DNA of 64,000 nt from Anaerovorax odorimutans (GTDB taxonomy: Bacteria > Bacillota > Clostridia > Peptostreptococcales > Anaerovoracaceae): contig NZ_JANFXK010000002.1 in assembly GCF_024459955.1 (NCBI RefSeq), positions 1-64,000 of the forward strand, in the 5' to 3' direction. The notes below the pieces were generated by a model, which saw only the letters and a program-made list of their open reading frames with translations, did not search any database and was not told the DNA's origin. Positions 16,241 through 24,407 of this stretch are shown piece by piece. Every line of letters begins with the position of its first letter. Position 1 is the first letter of the stretch. A program made the translations under genes and the position numbers.

Positions 16241-17716
16241 TCAATTCTGACTTTCTTTTATGTACTTTTTAATTCTGCGATATGCGGTGGACTGACTGAT
16301 TCCCAGAACCTCTGCCACTTTATAGCTGCTCTTATACTGTTCATAGGCTTTGATAATGATATCCTTTTCCACCTCCTCAACGGTTTTATTGAGGGCGTCT
16401 TTCTTACCGTTTTCCTGTGTCATCCCATCCTGCTCCAGACTGAGAACCCATCCGGATTCATTGGTGACAACCATCCGTTCGATATAGTTTTCCAGTTCCC
16501 GCACATTTCCTCGCCAGTCATGATTCATGATAAAATGCATGGTCTCTTCGTCCATTTTCATTTTTTTGTTGTATTTCTTCATGTATATATCTAAAAAATG
16601 CTGGGTAATTGCTCCCAAATCGTCCCGTCTTTCCCGCAAAGGCGGTATATAGATGGGGATCACGTTGATCCGGTAATAGAGATCCGAACGGAAGGTTCCC
16701 CGTTCCACCTCCAGCTCCAGAGCACGGTTGCTGGCGGCAATGATTCTGGTATCAATGGGAATTTCCCTCGTTCCCCCTACTCTTGTCAGCTTTTTGGTCT
16801 GAAGGAAATGAAGGATCTTCACCTGGAGCATCAGCGGCAGTTCGCTGATCTCGTCCAAAAACAACGTGCCCCCGTCGCTCAGCTCGATGAGTCCGGGTTT
16901 GCCCTTCTTGTCAGCCCCTGTAAATGCTCCGCTCTCATAGCCGAAGAGCTCCGATTCCAGCAGGTTTTCCGGTATGGCTCCGCAATTGATGCTGACCATT
17001 CGTTTTTCCGCCCGGTTGCTGGTCTCATGGATATAGGCCGCCAGAACCCCTTTCCCCACTCCCGTTTCTCCGGTTATGAGCACATTGGACTCCGTATTTT
17101 TAATGACGTCGGCCAAAGCCAGGACTTCCTTCATGGCCTTGCTTTCGGCGATGATCTCCTTCTTTTCTTTTTTATGCTCGCGATTTTCGCACTTCTCTTT
17201 CCCGCGCATATAACGGGTAAGGGAGTTCATTTCATCCACCTTGACCGCATTGGTGACCACCCGGAAGAGTGTGCCGTTTTCATCAAAGACCGGCACGCCG
17301 GTTACGGCCATGCGCTTGACATCGCGAATGTCCTGCAGCACGGAGATGGGGCGCTTTTCTATAAGGGTCAGAAGGCATACGGAGGGCCTGAATATACCGT
17401 CGCTGTCCAGGTCCGCCACGTTCTTTCCCAGCACCTCATGGCGGCTCATTTTAACCATTTTCTCGTAGGATTTGTTAACTCTGAGGCATTCGCCGTCAGC
17501 GTCGCAGACGAAAAAGCTGTTGGGGGATTCTTCGAAGATCATGTTCAGTTCCTTACTGGATTCAAAGATAACGTCCAATGCGGCCAGCAGCTCTTCCTCT
17601 GTCTGCGGGCTTTTTTGTATTTTCGATTTTTCGTATTGGGCGATACCGATGTTCTCCAAAGCTTTCATGTAGTTCTCTACTTTTACCTTGATTTTTTCAA
17701 ACAGACTTTGCTCCAT
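16241..17716 (-). CDS. Sigma-54-dependent transcriptional activator (PAS-AAA+-Fis)
   Basis: The product has 491 aa. The N-terminal 50 residues are helical, and a PAS domain (about 55-165, NSFFVCDADGECLRVN) follows. The AAA+ module has Walker A GETGVGKG (216-223), the intact sigma-54 loop GAFTGA (263-268) and Walker [10 protein letters not shown]. The C-terminal Fis-like helix-turn-helix reads LGISQSTAYRRI. It lies upstream of two operons with sigma-54 promoters (14653-14668 and 16090-16105), which it probably activates. It has its own sigma-70 promoter at 17738-17766 with a very short leader. Confidence 0.93.
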   Translation of the reverse strand: MEQSLFEKIKVKVENYMKALENIGIAQYEKSKIQKSPQTEEELLAALDVIFESSKELNMIFEESPNSFFVCDADGECLRVNKSYEKMVKMSRHEVLGKNVADLDSDGIFRPSVCLLTLIEKRPISVLQDIRDVKRMAVTGVPVFDENGTLFRVVTNAVKVDEMNSLTRYMRGKEKCENREHKKEKKEIIAESKAMKEVLALADVIKNTESNVLITGETGVGKGVLAAYIHETSNRAEKRMVSINCGAIPENLLESELFGYESGAFTGADKKGKPGLIELSDGGTLFLDEISELPLMLQVKILHFLQTKKLTRVGGTREIPIDTRIIAASNRALELEVERGTFRSDLYYRINVIPIYIPPLRERRDDLGAITQHFLDIYMKKYNKKMKMDEETMHFIMNHDWRGNVRELENYIERMVVTNESGWVLSLEQDGMTQENGKKDALNKTVEEVEKDIIIKAYEQYKSSYKVAEVLGISQSTAYRRIKKYIKESQN

Positions 17717-17737
17717 ATCATTATCTCCTTTGAGTTC

Positions 17738-17766
17738 ATGCTAAACGAGGATCCTATTTTTGTCAA
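17738..17766 (-). promoter_or_regulatory. Sigma-70 promoter of the regulator at 16241-17716
   Basis: The minus strand has TTGACA (17761-17766), a 17-base spacer and TAGCAT (17738-17743). The predicted transcript starts about 15 bases before the start codon. Confidence 0.7.
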
Positions 17767-17789
17767 GGCGGCTGCTTTTTCATGGGCGC

Positions 17790-17824
17790 GCTCAAAAAAC
17801 AGGAAAGCACCCCTGATGAGGTGC
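17790..17824 (-). terminator. Terminator of the preT-preA unit
   Basis: GCACC-TCATCAG-GGGTGC is followed on the minus strand by TTTCCTGTTTTTT. It lies about 35 bases after the preA stop. Confidence 0.75.
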
Positions 17825-17857
17825 GATCCCGTTGTGTATGGTAACTTTGTGTGAAGA

Positions 17858-19111
17858 TTACTCGTAATGATGTTTGATTGCGATATCTACCGGATTTCTT
17901 CCGTCTTTCCATTTGATCTCTCCCGGTGTGATGCATTCCTGTACAGGACATACATTGATACACAGGTGGCATCCTACGCAGTTGTCATTGAGTTCCGGCC
18001 TTCTCTTTTCTTCATTCCAGTCGATAGCCTGATGTGCGCCGTCATAGCAGGAAACATAACATCTTCCGCAGCCGATGCACTTATCTTCATTAAAGTCAGG
18101 CAGAATTTTAAAGTCACGGTTCAGGTCTTCCGCAGGGATGATATTCGGCAGTGCGCAGCCGATGAAGTCATCCAGTTTATTGTAACCCCTCTCGTCCATA
18201 AAGTGCATGAGGCCGTTTGCCATGTCTTCTACGATTCGATAGCCATACTGCATGATCGCAGTGGTGACCTGAACGTTTCTGCATCCCAGAGCCAGGAATT
18301 CCGCAGCGTCTCTCCATGTTTCGATACCGCCGATACCGGAAATTTCCAGATCCTTAAGCTTTTCATTCTGCAGCATCTGAGCGATGAATCTCAGCGCAAT
18401 CGGTTTAACTGCCGCGCCGGAGTAGCCGGAAATGGATGATTTGCCGTTTACTACAGGCATGGCTGTCATATTTTCAAAATCAATGTTGGTGATGGACTTA
18501 ATCGTATTGATCGCCGATACGGATGCTGCTCCGCCTTCGATCGCCGCGATGGCCGGCTCTTCCATGTTCTTGCAGTTAGGAGTCATCTTAGCGATGAACG
18601 GGAGCTTTGTGCTCTCAGAAACTGCCTTGGAATAGGATCTTACCAGCTCAACGTTGGTTCCTACATCAGACCCCATATCGTGGCTGGTCATCTGAGGACA
18701 GGAGAAGTTTCCTTCAATCAGGTCCGCTTCAGCCTGCTCCGCCATCTTGGCCAAGTCTCTCCATTCCTGCTCGTTGCTTCCCATGATGGAAGCTACCATG
18801 ATTTTTTCCGGATAAGCTCTCTTGAGCTTACGCATATTTTCAAAGTTCAGTTCCGTCGGCTTGTCGGAGATCTGCTCCATATTTTTAAAGCCAACCCACG
18901 GAAGCCCTTCTTTATTCACGTTATCGAATCTGGGTGAGCATTCGTCAGCAACGAAGATACCTACGGTCTTGTAAAATACGCCGCCCCATCCTTCATCAAA
19001 ACTCTTCGCGACCATCTCGTAGTTACTTCCAACCGGTGAGCTTGAAAGGAAGAACGGATTTTCGCATTCAACACCTAAATAGTTTATAGATAAATCTTTT
19101 TTAACTGCCAT
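17858..19111 (-). CDS. preA: Dihydropyrimidine dehydrogenase-like subunit (PreA family)
   Basis: The product has 417 aa. An FMN-binding TIM barrel of the dihydroorotate/dihydropyrimidine dehydrogenase family fills residues 1-320, with NFSCPQM and the MGSDVG active-site loop. A C-terminal ferredoxin domain has two 4Fe-4S motifs (CIGCGRCYVSC and CVGCHLCINVC). With PreT, encoded immediately upstream, it forms the NAD-linked enzyme that interconverts uracil or thymine and the 5,6-dihydro form in the cytoplasm. The preT stop and the preA start are separated by one base, so they are translationally coupled. Neighbouring carbamoylases and the dihydropyrimidinase at 29055 support a pyrimidine role. 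Catabolic versus reductive direction is inferred only. Confidence 0.85.
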   Translation of the reverse strand: MAVKKDLSINYLGVECENPFFLSSSPVGSNYEMVAKSFDEGWGGVFYKTVGIFVADECSPRFDNVNKEGLPWVGFKNMEQISDKPTELNFENMRKLKRAYPEKIMVASIMGSNEQEWRDLAKMAEQAEADLIEGNFSCPQMTSHDMGSDVGTNVELVRSYSKAVSESTKLPFIAKMTPNCKNMEEPAIAAIEGGAASVSAINTIKSITNIDFENMTAMPVVNGKSSISGYSGAAVKPIALRFIAQMLQNEKLKDLEISGIGGIETWRDAAEFLALGCRNVQVTTAIMQYGYRIVEDMANGLMHFMDERGYNKLDDFIGCALPNIIPAEDLNRDFKILPDFNEDKCIGCGRCYVSCYDGAHQAIDWNEEKRRPELNDNCVGCHLCINVCPVQECITPGEIKWKDGRNPVDIAIKHHYE

Positions 19112-19112
19112 C

Positions 19113-20378
19113 CTACTTCACTCCTTTCTTCTCAAGATATGCAATCATAGAGGCCGCGGCTTCTTTTCCTGCCGCTACTGCTTCTACGACTGTCTTGCCG
19201 CCGTTTACGATATCACCGGCCGCAAAATAGTTCTCTTGATCGGTCTTGCCTTCCGAAGCCGCGTCGATGGTTCCTTTATCGGTCAGTTTAACCGGAGCGA
19301 TCTTGCTCATATCTTCCGGTCCCTGTCCTGTGGCAAATACAATGGTATCCGCTGATACCTGCATTTCCGCGTTTTCATCGCGGAATCCTTTGAATACGGC
19401 AGTTTCCAGTTTGCCGTTTCCTTTGAGAGCCTTAGGTGCCATTCCGGTAGTAACGCCGATGCCCAGTTCCAGAGCATACTGGAATTCGGTCATATTTCCG
19501 GGAGCCTCTTCCAAGGTTCTTCTGTAAACGATTCTTACGTCTTCCGCTCCGAGAAGCTTTGCGGTTACCGCGCAGTCAACGGTTACGTCGCCGCCGCCCA
19601 CAACAACCACTTTCTTGCCCGGATCAAAGGCTTCTTTCTTTGTCTTTGCTTCCTTCAGGAAATCAGCTGCCGCGTAAACGCCTTTCAGTTCTTTTCCTTC
19701 GATGTCCGGAATCTTGGTGGCCCAGAGGCCGGTTCCGATGAAAACCGCGTCGTAACCTTTAAGGTCATCCGCTTTTACATCCTTGCCAAACTCGAAGTTT
19801 ACGCCCAGTCCCTTTACCTGATCGATGTCATGGTCTATGACAGCCTGAGGCAGTCTGCTGGGAACGATTCCATATGTAAGCACGCCGCCGGCTTTCTCTT
19901 CTCTTTCGAAGATGGTAACCGGATATCCGGCTTTCGCCAGTTCCGCAGCGCAGGCCAGTGACGCAGGGCCAGCACCGACACAGGCGATTTTCGCGGCCTT
20001 TTTCTCGGCAGGCGCTTCCAGTGTCTTCATATTGAATATTTCTTCCTGCTCGATGGCGTATCTCTGCAGCTTTCCGATTTCGATCGGACGGTCGATGCCG
20101 CATCTGGAGCAGGCTTCTTCGCACAGTCTGTCGTACGGGCAAACTCGTGCACAGGTTCCGCCTAAAATGTTATTTTCTCTGATGGTTTCGGCGGCACCTT
20201 TTACGTTTCTAAAACGAATTGAACGGATAAACTTCGCAGGGTCCGTTCCTGCCGGACAGCCTTCGCTGCACGGTGCGTCGTGACACAACAGACATCTTGA
20301 GGCTTCTTCCATAGCGGTTCTATGGTTGAACCCGCTTACAGCTTCTGCGGTGTACTTTGCTTTTACTACTTTACTCAA
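19113..20378 (-). CDS. preT: NAD(P)H-dependent FAD/FeS oxidoreductase (PreT family)
   Basis: The product has 421 aa. The N-terminal cysteine-rich domain (CLLCHDAPCSEGCP and CARVCPYDRLCEEACSRC) binds 4Fe-4S clusters. An FAD loop (ACVGAGPASLACAAELA) and an NAD(P) loop (VVVVGGGDVTVDCA) follow. This is the small-subunit fold shared by glutamate synthase and PreT. Translation starts at a TTG (20376-20378) eight bases after GGAGG; the only nearby ATG is out of frame and runs into TAA. It passes electrons between NAD(P)H and the PreA flavin. A terminator hairpin lies between it and the upstream carbamoylase, so its level may be set by read-through. Confidence 0.85.
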   Translation of the reverse strand: MSKVVKAKYTAEAVSGFNHRTAMEEASRCLLCHDAPCSEGCPAGTDPAKFIRSIRFRNVKGAAETIRENNILGGTCARVCPYDRLCEEACSRCGIDRPIEIGKLQRYAIEQEEIFNMKTLEAPAEKKAAKIACVGAGPASLACAAELAKAGYPVTIFEREEKAGGVLTYGIVPSRLPQAVIDHDIDQVKGLGVNFEFGKDVKADDLKGYDAVFIGTGLWATKIPDIEGKELKGVYAAADFLKEAKTKKEAFDPGKKVVVVGGGDVTVDCAVTAKLLGAEDVRIVYRRTLEEAPGNMTEFQYALELGIGVTTGMAPKALKGNGKLETAVFKGFRDENAEMQVSADTIVFATGQGPEDMSKIAPVKLTDKGTIDAASEGKTDQENYFAAGDIVNGGKTVVEAVAAGKEAAASMIAYLEKKGVK

Positions 20379-20417
20379 TTTACATTCCTCCTTACCGCTT
20401 CGCTTCTTTCCTGGGAA

Positions 20418-20466
20418 AAAAGAGCTGCATCCTCTATGGCTTTTTGGGTCAATGAAAATGCAGCTT
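20418..20466 (-). terminator. Terminator between carbamoylase and preT
   Basis: AGCTGCAT (20423-20430) and ATGCAGCT (20458-20465) pair around a 27-base loop. The minus strand continues as CTTTTTTCC. I see no promoter between this hairpin and preT, so preT-preA expression may depend on read-through. Confidence 0.7.
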
Positions 20467-20530
20467 TATTAATTTCTAGGTTACCCGAATTCAGTCGGGT
20501 TCCTTTGCTAACAGATCGAATTGACTTGGA

Positions 20531-21808
20531 CTATTCAAAATCCTCATCAGCTTTCAGCATTGCGTTGAGCAGCACGGTGGCGCCGCTTGCGCAGTGTTCC
20601 GGCTTTGCGTATTCCGGTTCGCAATGGGACAGTCCGTCTTTCGTCTGAACGAAAATCATGGTAGTCGGCAGCATGTAAGCTACGAACTGAGCGTCATGAC
20701 CCGCTCCCGAATGGATCATCTGATGGGAAACGCCCGCTTCTTCAGCCGCTGCTTTCACGTAATTTACCAGCTTTTCATTCCAGTAAACGGTGTCACGTTT
20801 CCAGTTTTCTTTGATTTCACAGTCGCATCCGGCCCATTTCATGGTGGCGATCTTCTTTACGATATCCATTACCTGTTCCAGAACCTTCGGATCTTCATGT
20901 CTTACATCCAGAGAGAATTCAACTTCATCCGGAATTACCGTATGTATGCATGGATGGCAATGGATTTCACCGGTGGTGTAAACCAGTTCAGGTCTTCCCA
21001 GCTTATCCACTTCATCATGGAGGTAAATCAGTGCCTGTGACGCAGCGTAAAGGGCGTCATGTCTCTTGTTCATCGGGAAGGTGCCCGCATGAGCCGCGAA
21101 ACCGGTAAACTTCAAGGAATAGTTGAACATACCCAAAACGCAGTCTACTACGCCTACATCGTTTCCTGCTTCTTCAAGAATCGGGCCCTGTTCAATATGT
21201 GTCTCGAAGTTGCACAGATATCTGTCCGGGCTGAGACGATATTTTTTGTCTCCCTTGTATCCCGAAGCTTCCAGTGCTTCGCCAAAGGTCTCGGCGCTGC
21301 CCTCATGAGCCTCCATAGCCTTTGAAGCCATCATGTTGTCATATTTGAAATTTTTAGCGATCTCAGGAGGAAGATATTCGTTGCATACGATACCGGAAAC
21401 CATCATTGCCGGCGGATACAGGGAACCCTCTTCGTTTGTCCAGATCATCGCTGTGAGCGGATGCTTATGGGGAATGTTCTGTTCCGCTACGGTTTCCAGA
21501 ACTTCCATGGCGCTCATTACGCCTAAGATACCGTCATAGTTACCGCCGTTTTTAACGGAATCCACATGGGAACCGGATACGATTCTCTTGGCATTGGGAT
21601 CAGTTCCTGGCAGAGTAGCATAGATATTGGCGACATCATCAATTTCGATTTCGGCGCCGATTGCCTTCATTCTTTTAAGAAACTCTTCTCTTGCCAGCTT
21701 AGCTTCCGGTGACAGAGAATATCTGGTAATTCCACCGTGCCCGGCATCACCATATTTACTGAATGTCTTAATTTTATCAGTCATTCTGTCTAAACTACAA
21801 GTATACAT
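20531..21808 (-). CDS. N-carbamoyl amidohydrolase (M20, hydantoinase/carbamoylase type)
   Basis: The product has 425 aa with all metal ligands: GSHVDS, GGNYDG, NEEGSLY, ETHIEQGP and GLSHCEPE. AGTFPMNKRHDA is the substrate-binding segment. The family includes beta-ureidopropionase, allantoate amidohydrolase and carbamoyl amino-acid hydrolases. It is the first gene of a unit continuing into preT-preA, so cleavage of N-carbamoyl-beta-alanine (third step of uracil breakdown) is the most attractive role; this rests on context, not sequence. Its promoter carries two adjacent LacI-type operators over the start site. GGAGGACGAAG precedes the ATG. Confidence 0.87.
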   Translation of the reverse strand: MYTCSLDRMTDKIKTFSKYGDAGHGGITRYSLSPEAKLAREEFLKRMKAIGAEIEIDDVANIYATLPGTDPNAKRIVSGSHVDSVKNGGNYDGILGVMSAMEVLETVAEQNIPHKHPLTAMIWTNEEGSLYPPAMMVSGIVCNEYLPPEIAKNFKYDNMMASKAMEAHEGSAETFGEALEASGYKGDKKYRLSPDRYLCNFETHIEQGPILEEAGNDVGVVDCVLGMFNYSLKFTGFAAHAGTFPMNKRHDALYAASQALIYLHDEVDKLGRPELVYTTGEIHCHPCIHTVIPDEVEFSLDVRHEDPKVLEQVMDIVKKIATMKWAGCDCEIKENWKRDTVYWNEKLVNYVKAAAEEAGVSHQMIHSGAGHDAQFVAYMLPTTMIFVQTKDGLSHCEPEYAKPEHCASGATVLLNAMLKADEDFE

Positions 21809-21864
21809 AATCTTCGTCCTCCTTTATATATTTAAAAAATATTAGTTACCATACAGTAGATCTG

Positions 21865-21891
21865 TGCAATCGGTTACTGTAACCGGTTACA
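21865..21891. promoter_or_regulatory. Tandem LacI-family operators
   Basis: TGTAACCGGTTACA (21878-21891) is a perfect 14-base palindrome with the central CG typical of LacI/GalR-family sites. TGCAATCGGTTACT (21865-21878) beside it is a diverged copy. They cover the predicted start of the carbamoylase-preT-preA transcript, a position suited to repression. The LacI-type regulator at 23042-24067 is the obvious candidate; a CcpA homolog encoded elsewhere is an alternative. Confidence 0.75.
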
Positions 21892-21897
21892 TTTAAT

Positions 21898-21925
21898 AAT
21901 ATATCATATATTCAGAAAATTGCAA
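21898..21925 (-). promoter_or_regulatory. Sigma-70 promoter of the carbamoylase-preTA unit
   Basis: The minus strand has TTGCAA (21920-21925), a 16-base spacer and TATATT (21898-21903). The start site would fall in or just before the operator at 21878-21891. Confidence 0.55.
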
Positions 21926-21932
21926 GAGTTTT

Positions 21933-23042
21933 TTACCAATCCAGTTTTAATTTTTTTGCCGGACAGACAAAGGTGCAGAGGCCGCAGCCTGTGCAGAGCT
22001 CCTTATCCACATATATGTTGCCGTCGTTTTTGGATATCGCCCCATACATGCATGTATGAATACAAAGTGTGCAGTCCGCCGTACAGGGTACGCCGCTGGC
22101 CGTACTGGTGGCCGGTTCTATTTTGATTTCATCAAAGGATTTGAGATTCCTGAGGGCCTTGCCTTTTATTCTGGCTACGGAGTCGATCTGTTTTTCTTCC
22201 GCCCAGCGCTGCAGATCCTCTATGATTTCTGTCAGGGCATCGGGTCCTCTGAGCATGATCGCCGTACCCACCTGCACGGCCGATGCTCCCAGCATGATGT
22301 ATTCCAGCGCGTTCTCATATCCGTTGATGCCTCCGATTCCGCAGATGGGAATATCCACCGTCTGGGCGATGGTAGCCACGGACGCCAGTCCCAGCGGCCG
22401 GATCGGTCCGCCGGAGTATCCTCCGTAGGTGGCCAGGGACGGCTTTCCGGTTTCAATGTCCACACTTAGGATACACCTTATGGTATTGATGGCGCTCACT
22501 CCGCTGGCTCCCCCTTTTTTAGCGGCTTTTGCCACGGAAGAAATGTTGGTCGTATTCTGGGAAAGCTTGACGATTACCGGAAGCTTCACGTTGGATACGA
22601 CTTCTTTAGTCATTTCGAAAACAGTTTCAGGATTTGAAGCCATAACCTCCAGGGACTCCCACATGGGGTTGGATACGCTGATCTCAATGGCGTCGGCACC
22701 GAACTTTTCCAGCTTGGTTGCCAGATAAGCAAGCTCCGAAGGGGTATGGGCGGAGATGCTGGCGATTACCACGCCTCCCGCGCTTTTGGCGATCTCCATT
22801 TCCCGTTCCCAGCCTTCTATCTGTATATCGCTGTAAAGCCTTATATTTTGAGCGCCCATCCCATCGTAAGCGATGCGCGGGCGCACATCCAGGAGCGTGT
22901 CGCTGACTACGCTTTCCGTCACTACCGCGCCGGCTCCCGCCTTGATCAGACGCCGGATGCTTTCGCCGTCTCTGCTCCAGGGTCCTGCCGCTGCCATCAC
23001 CGGAGTTTTCATTCTCAATCCTAAAAATTCTGTCTTCATCAT
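21933..23042 (-). CDS. Dihydroorotate dehydrogenase-like flavoprotein with C-terminal ferredoxin domain
   Basis: The product has about 369 aa. An FMN TIM barrel has the phosphate-binding end region ICGIGGINGYENALEYIMLG and ASAVQVGTAIM, with NTIR in the core. The C-terminal tail adds two cysteine groups: CTADCTLCIHTC, which is irregular, and CTGCGLCTFVC, a standard 4Fe-4S motif. It resembles PreA in layout but is shorter and lacks the PreA active-site loop. It is therefore a separate member of the dihydroorotate/dihydropyrimidine family with its own electron path. ATG overlaps the stop of the LacI-type regulator gene (TGATG), so the two are co-translated. The substrate is probably a pyrimidine-like ring but is unproven. 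Confidence 0.75.
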   Translation of the reverse strand: MMKTEFLGLRMKTPVMAAAGPWSRDGESIRRLIKAGAGAVVTESVVSDTLLDVRPRIAYDGMGAQNIRLYSDIQIEGWEREMEIAKSAGGVVIASISAHTPSELAYLATKLEKFGADAIEISVSNPMWESLEVMASNPETVFEMTKEVVSNVKLPVIVKLSQNTTNISSVAKAAKKGGASGVSAINTIRCILSVDIETGKPSLATYGGYSGGPIRPLGLASVATIAQTVDIPICGIGGINGYENALEYIMLGASAVQVGTAIMLRGPDALTEIIEDLQRWAEEKQIDSVARIKGKALRNLKSFDEIKIEPATSTASGVPCTADCTLCIHTCMYGAISKNDGNIYVDKELCTGCGLCTFVCPAKKLKLDW

Positions 23043-24067
23043 CAAAACATTTCTCCAATTCTCTCTTTATGACCGCTGGATTTTCGAATCTTCAGCTTGG
23101 ACTGAAGCAAAATCGTCTTCGGTTCCGCGTTTTCTTCCTCTTCACCCTCTATAATATCGAACAGCAGCCGTGCCCCGTATACGCCCATCTTATGGAACGG
23201 TACCTCTACGGTTGTCAGCTTGGGTTCTACGAGATTGGACATTCTCACATTGTCAAATCCCATCACTGCCATATCCTCCGGGATGCTGAGCCCCTTGTCT
23301 CTGATCGCGTCCATAGCCCCGAAGGCAATGTAGTCGCTGCTGGCAAAGATCGCTCTGGGGGGTTCTTTCATCTCCGCCAGTTTTTTGGCTCCCAGATAGC
23401 CCCCTTCAATGGAATTCTCCACCTCCCGCAGATAGTCTCTCGCAAAGGGCAGGTCCGCTTCCTTCAGAGCCTTCTTGTACCCGGCGATTTTGTATTCATT
23501 TTCCACCCGTGGATCGGTCCCGTAGAGCATGGCGATTTTTTCATGGCCGCTGTCCAGCAGATGTTTTATTGCTTTTTTTGACGCCTGCTGGCAGTCGATG
23601 CTCACCATATGCAGGCCCGGGTTATTTTTGTGCTCACCGATCAGGACCACGGGAATTTTCTGCTCCTGCACCAGCTGAAAATCCTCTGCTTCCAGGGAGG
23701 AGCAGATAAAGATGATCCCATCCACCCGCCTCTTAATCAATTGGTCAAGGTAGCGTTTTTCTTTGGCTGCGTCGTTTTCCACATTGCACATCAGAGCGAT
23801 ATACTCTTTCTGATGCGCCACGTCCTCCACTCCCTTGGCGATCTCCATATGTACGGAATTAAGTATATGCGGAATCATAAGGCCAATGGTACCGGTCTTA
23901 TTGAAATTGAGCCCCCGCGCGAACCAGTTGGGGGTATATTCAGTCTCCGCGATAATTTTTTCAATCTTTTCTCTGGTCTTCGGTGCCACGTTTTCCGGAT
24001 GGTTCAGTACCCTGGAAACGGTCGCTACAGAGACACCGGCTTGTTTCGCAATGTGTCGTATATTCAT
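23042..24067 (-). CDS. LacI-family transcriptional regulator
   Basis: The product has 341 aa. The N-terminal LacI helix-turn-helix reads IRHIAKQAGVSVATVSRVLN, followed by the hinge helix region NWFARGLNFNKTGTIGLMIP. A periplasmic-binding-protein-like sensor domain continues to about residue 335. It probably binds a nucleobase, nucleoside or a breakdown product and represses the operators at 21865-21891; a similar site lies on its own promoter (24355-24368). AGGAG precedes the ATG by six bases. The downstream flavoprotein gene is coupled to it. Confidence 0.9.
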   Translation of the reverse strand: MNIRHIAKQAGVSVATVSRVLNHPENVAPKTREKIEKIIAETEYTPNWFARGLNFNKTGTIGLMIPHILNSVHMEIAKGVEDVAHQKEYIALMCNVENDAAKEKRYLDQLIKRRVDGIIFICSSLEAEDFQLVQEQKIPVVLIGEHKNNPGLHMVSIDCQQASKKAIKHLLDSGHEKIAMLYGTDPRVENEYKIAGYKKALKEADLPFARDYLREVENSIEGGYLGAKKLAEMKEPPRAIFASSDYIAFGAMDAIRDKGLSIPEDMAVMGFDNVRMSNLVEPKLTTVEVPFHKMGVYGARLLFDIIEGEEEENAEPKTILLQSKLKIRKSSGHKERIGEMF

Positions 24068-24069
24068 TT

Positions 24070-24340
24070 AAAGCTCCTGTATTCGGTATGTGTTTTATCA
24101 ACTCCGTGCTCATTATTTTACTGTGATTCTGTACATAAAGAAAAGCCTGATCTCAGCCAGGCCTTTTACATTTCTTTCAAACATATCTGTATAAGGTCCT
24201 CCCTTTCCGGTAAAATCCCGGTCATCGGGCCGATCTCCGACAGAATGAAAGCAGTTCCAGTCCCATATCGGCGGCTAAGATCCTAATACCCTTGTCTTAA
24301 ATGTTGCTTCATTTATAGTTTTCAGAATATTACTATAATA
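24070..24340 (-). other. Long leader between the 24341-24369 promoter and the LacI-type gene
   Basis: About 265 bases lie between the predicted promoter and the regulator start, without a complete gene. AAAAGCCTG/CAGGCCTTTT (24141-24168) is a hairpin followed on the minus strand by TTTTCTTTA, a possible attenuator or weak terminator. Upstream of it two minus-strand frames read like protein (GIRILAADMGLELL, then SEIGPMTGILPEREDL after a frame change), with no start codon or ribosome site. This may be a gene remnant or chance. Confidence 0.35.
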
Positions 24341-24369
24341 ATTATCGCACGTTATGAAACCGTTTTCAA
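24341..24369 (-). promoter_or_regulatory. Promoter upstream of the LacI-type gene
   Basis: The minus strand has TTGAAA (24364-24369), a 17-base spacer and GATAAT (24341-24346). A LacI-type operator overlaps the -35 box. It lies after the trxB stop and points toward the regulator gene. Confidence 0.65.
24355..24368. promoter_or_regulatory. LacI/CcpA-type operator overlapping a promoter
   Basis: TGAAACCGTTTTCA fits the TGWAANCGNTNWCA pattern of CcpA cre sites and shares TGNAACCGNTTNCA with the operator at 21878-21891. It covers the -35 box of the 24341-24369 promoter. Autoregulation by the neighbouring LacI-type protein or carbon catabolite control by CcpA would both fit. Confidence 0.65.
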
Positions 24370-24407
24370 TAGAAATCTCAAAATTTTTTCAGTTTTTTTG
24401 ATACTAG

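Noticed and set aside
16598-17854. Long plus-strand open frame (418 codons)
   Set aside because: It lies opposite the sigma-54 regulator gene, whose AAA+ motifs are unmistakable. The antisense frame has no family features.
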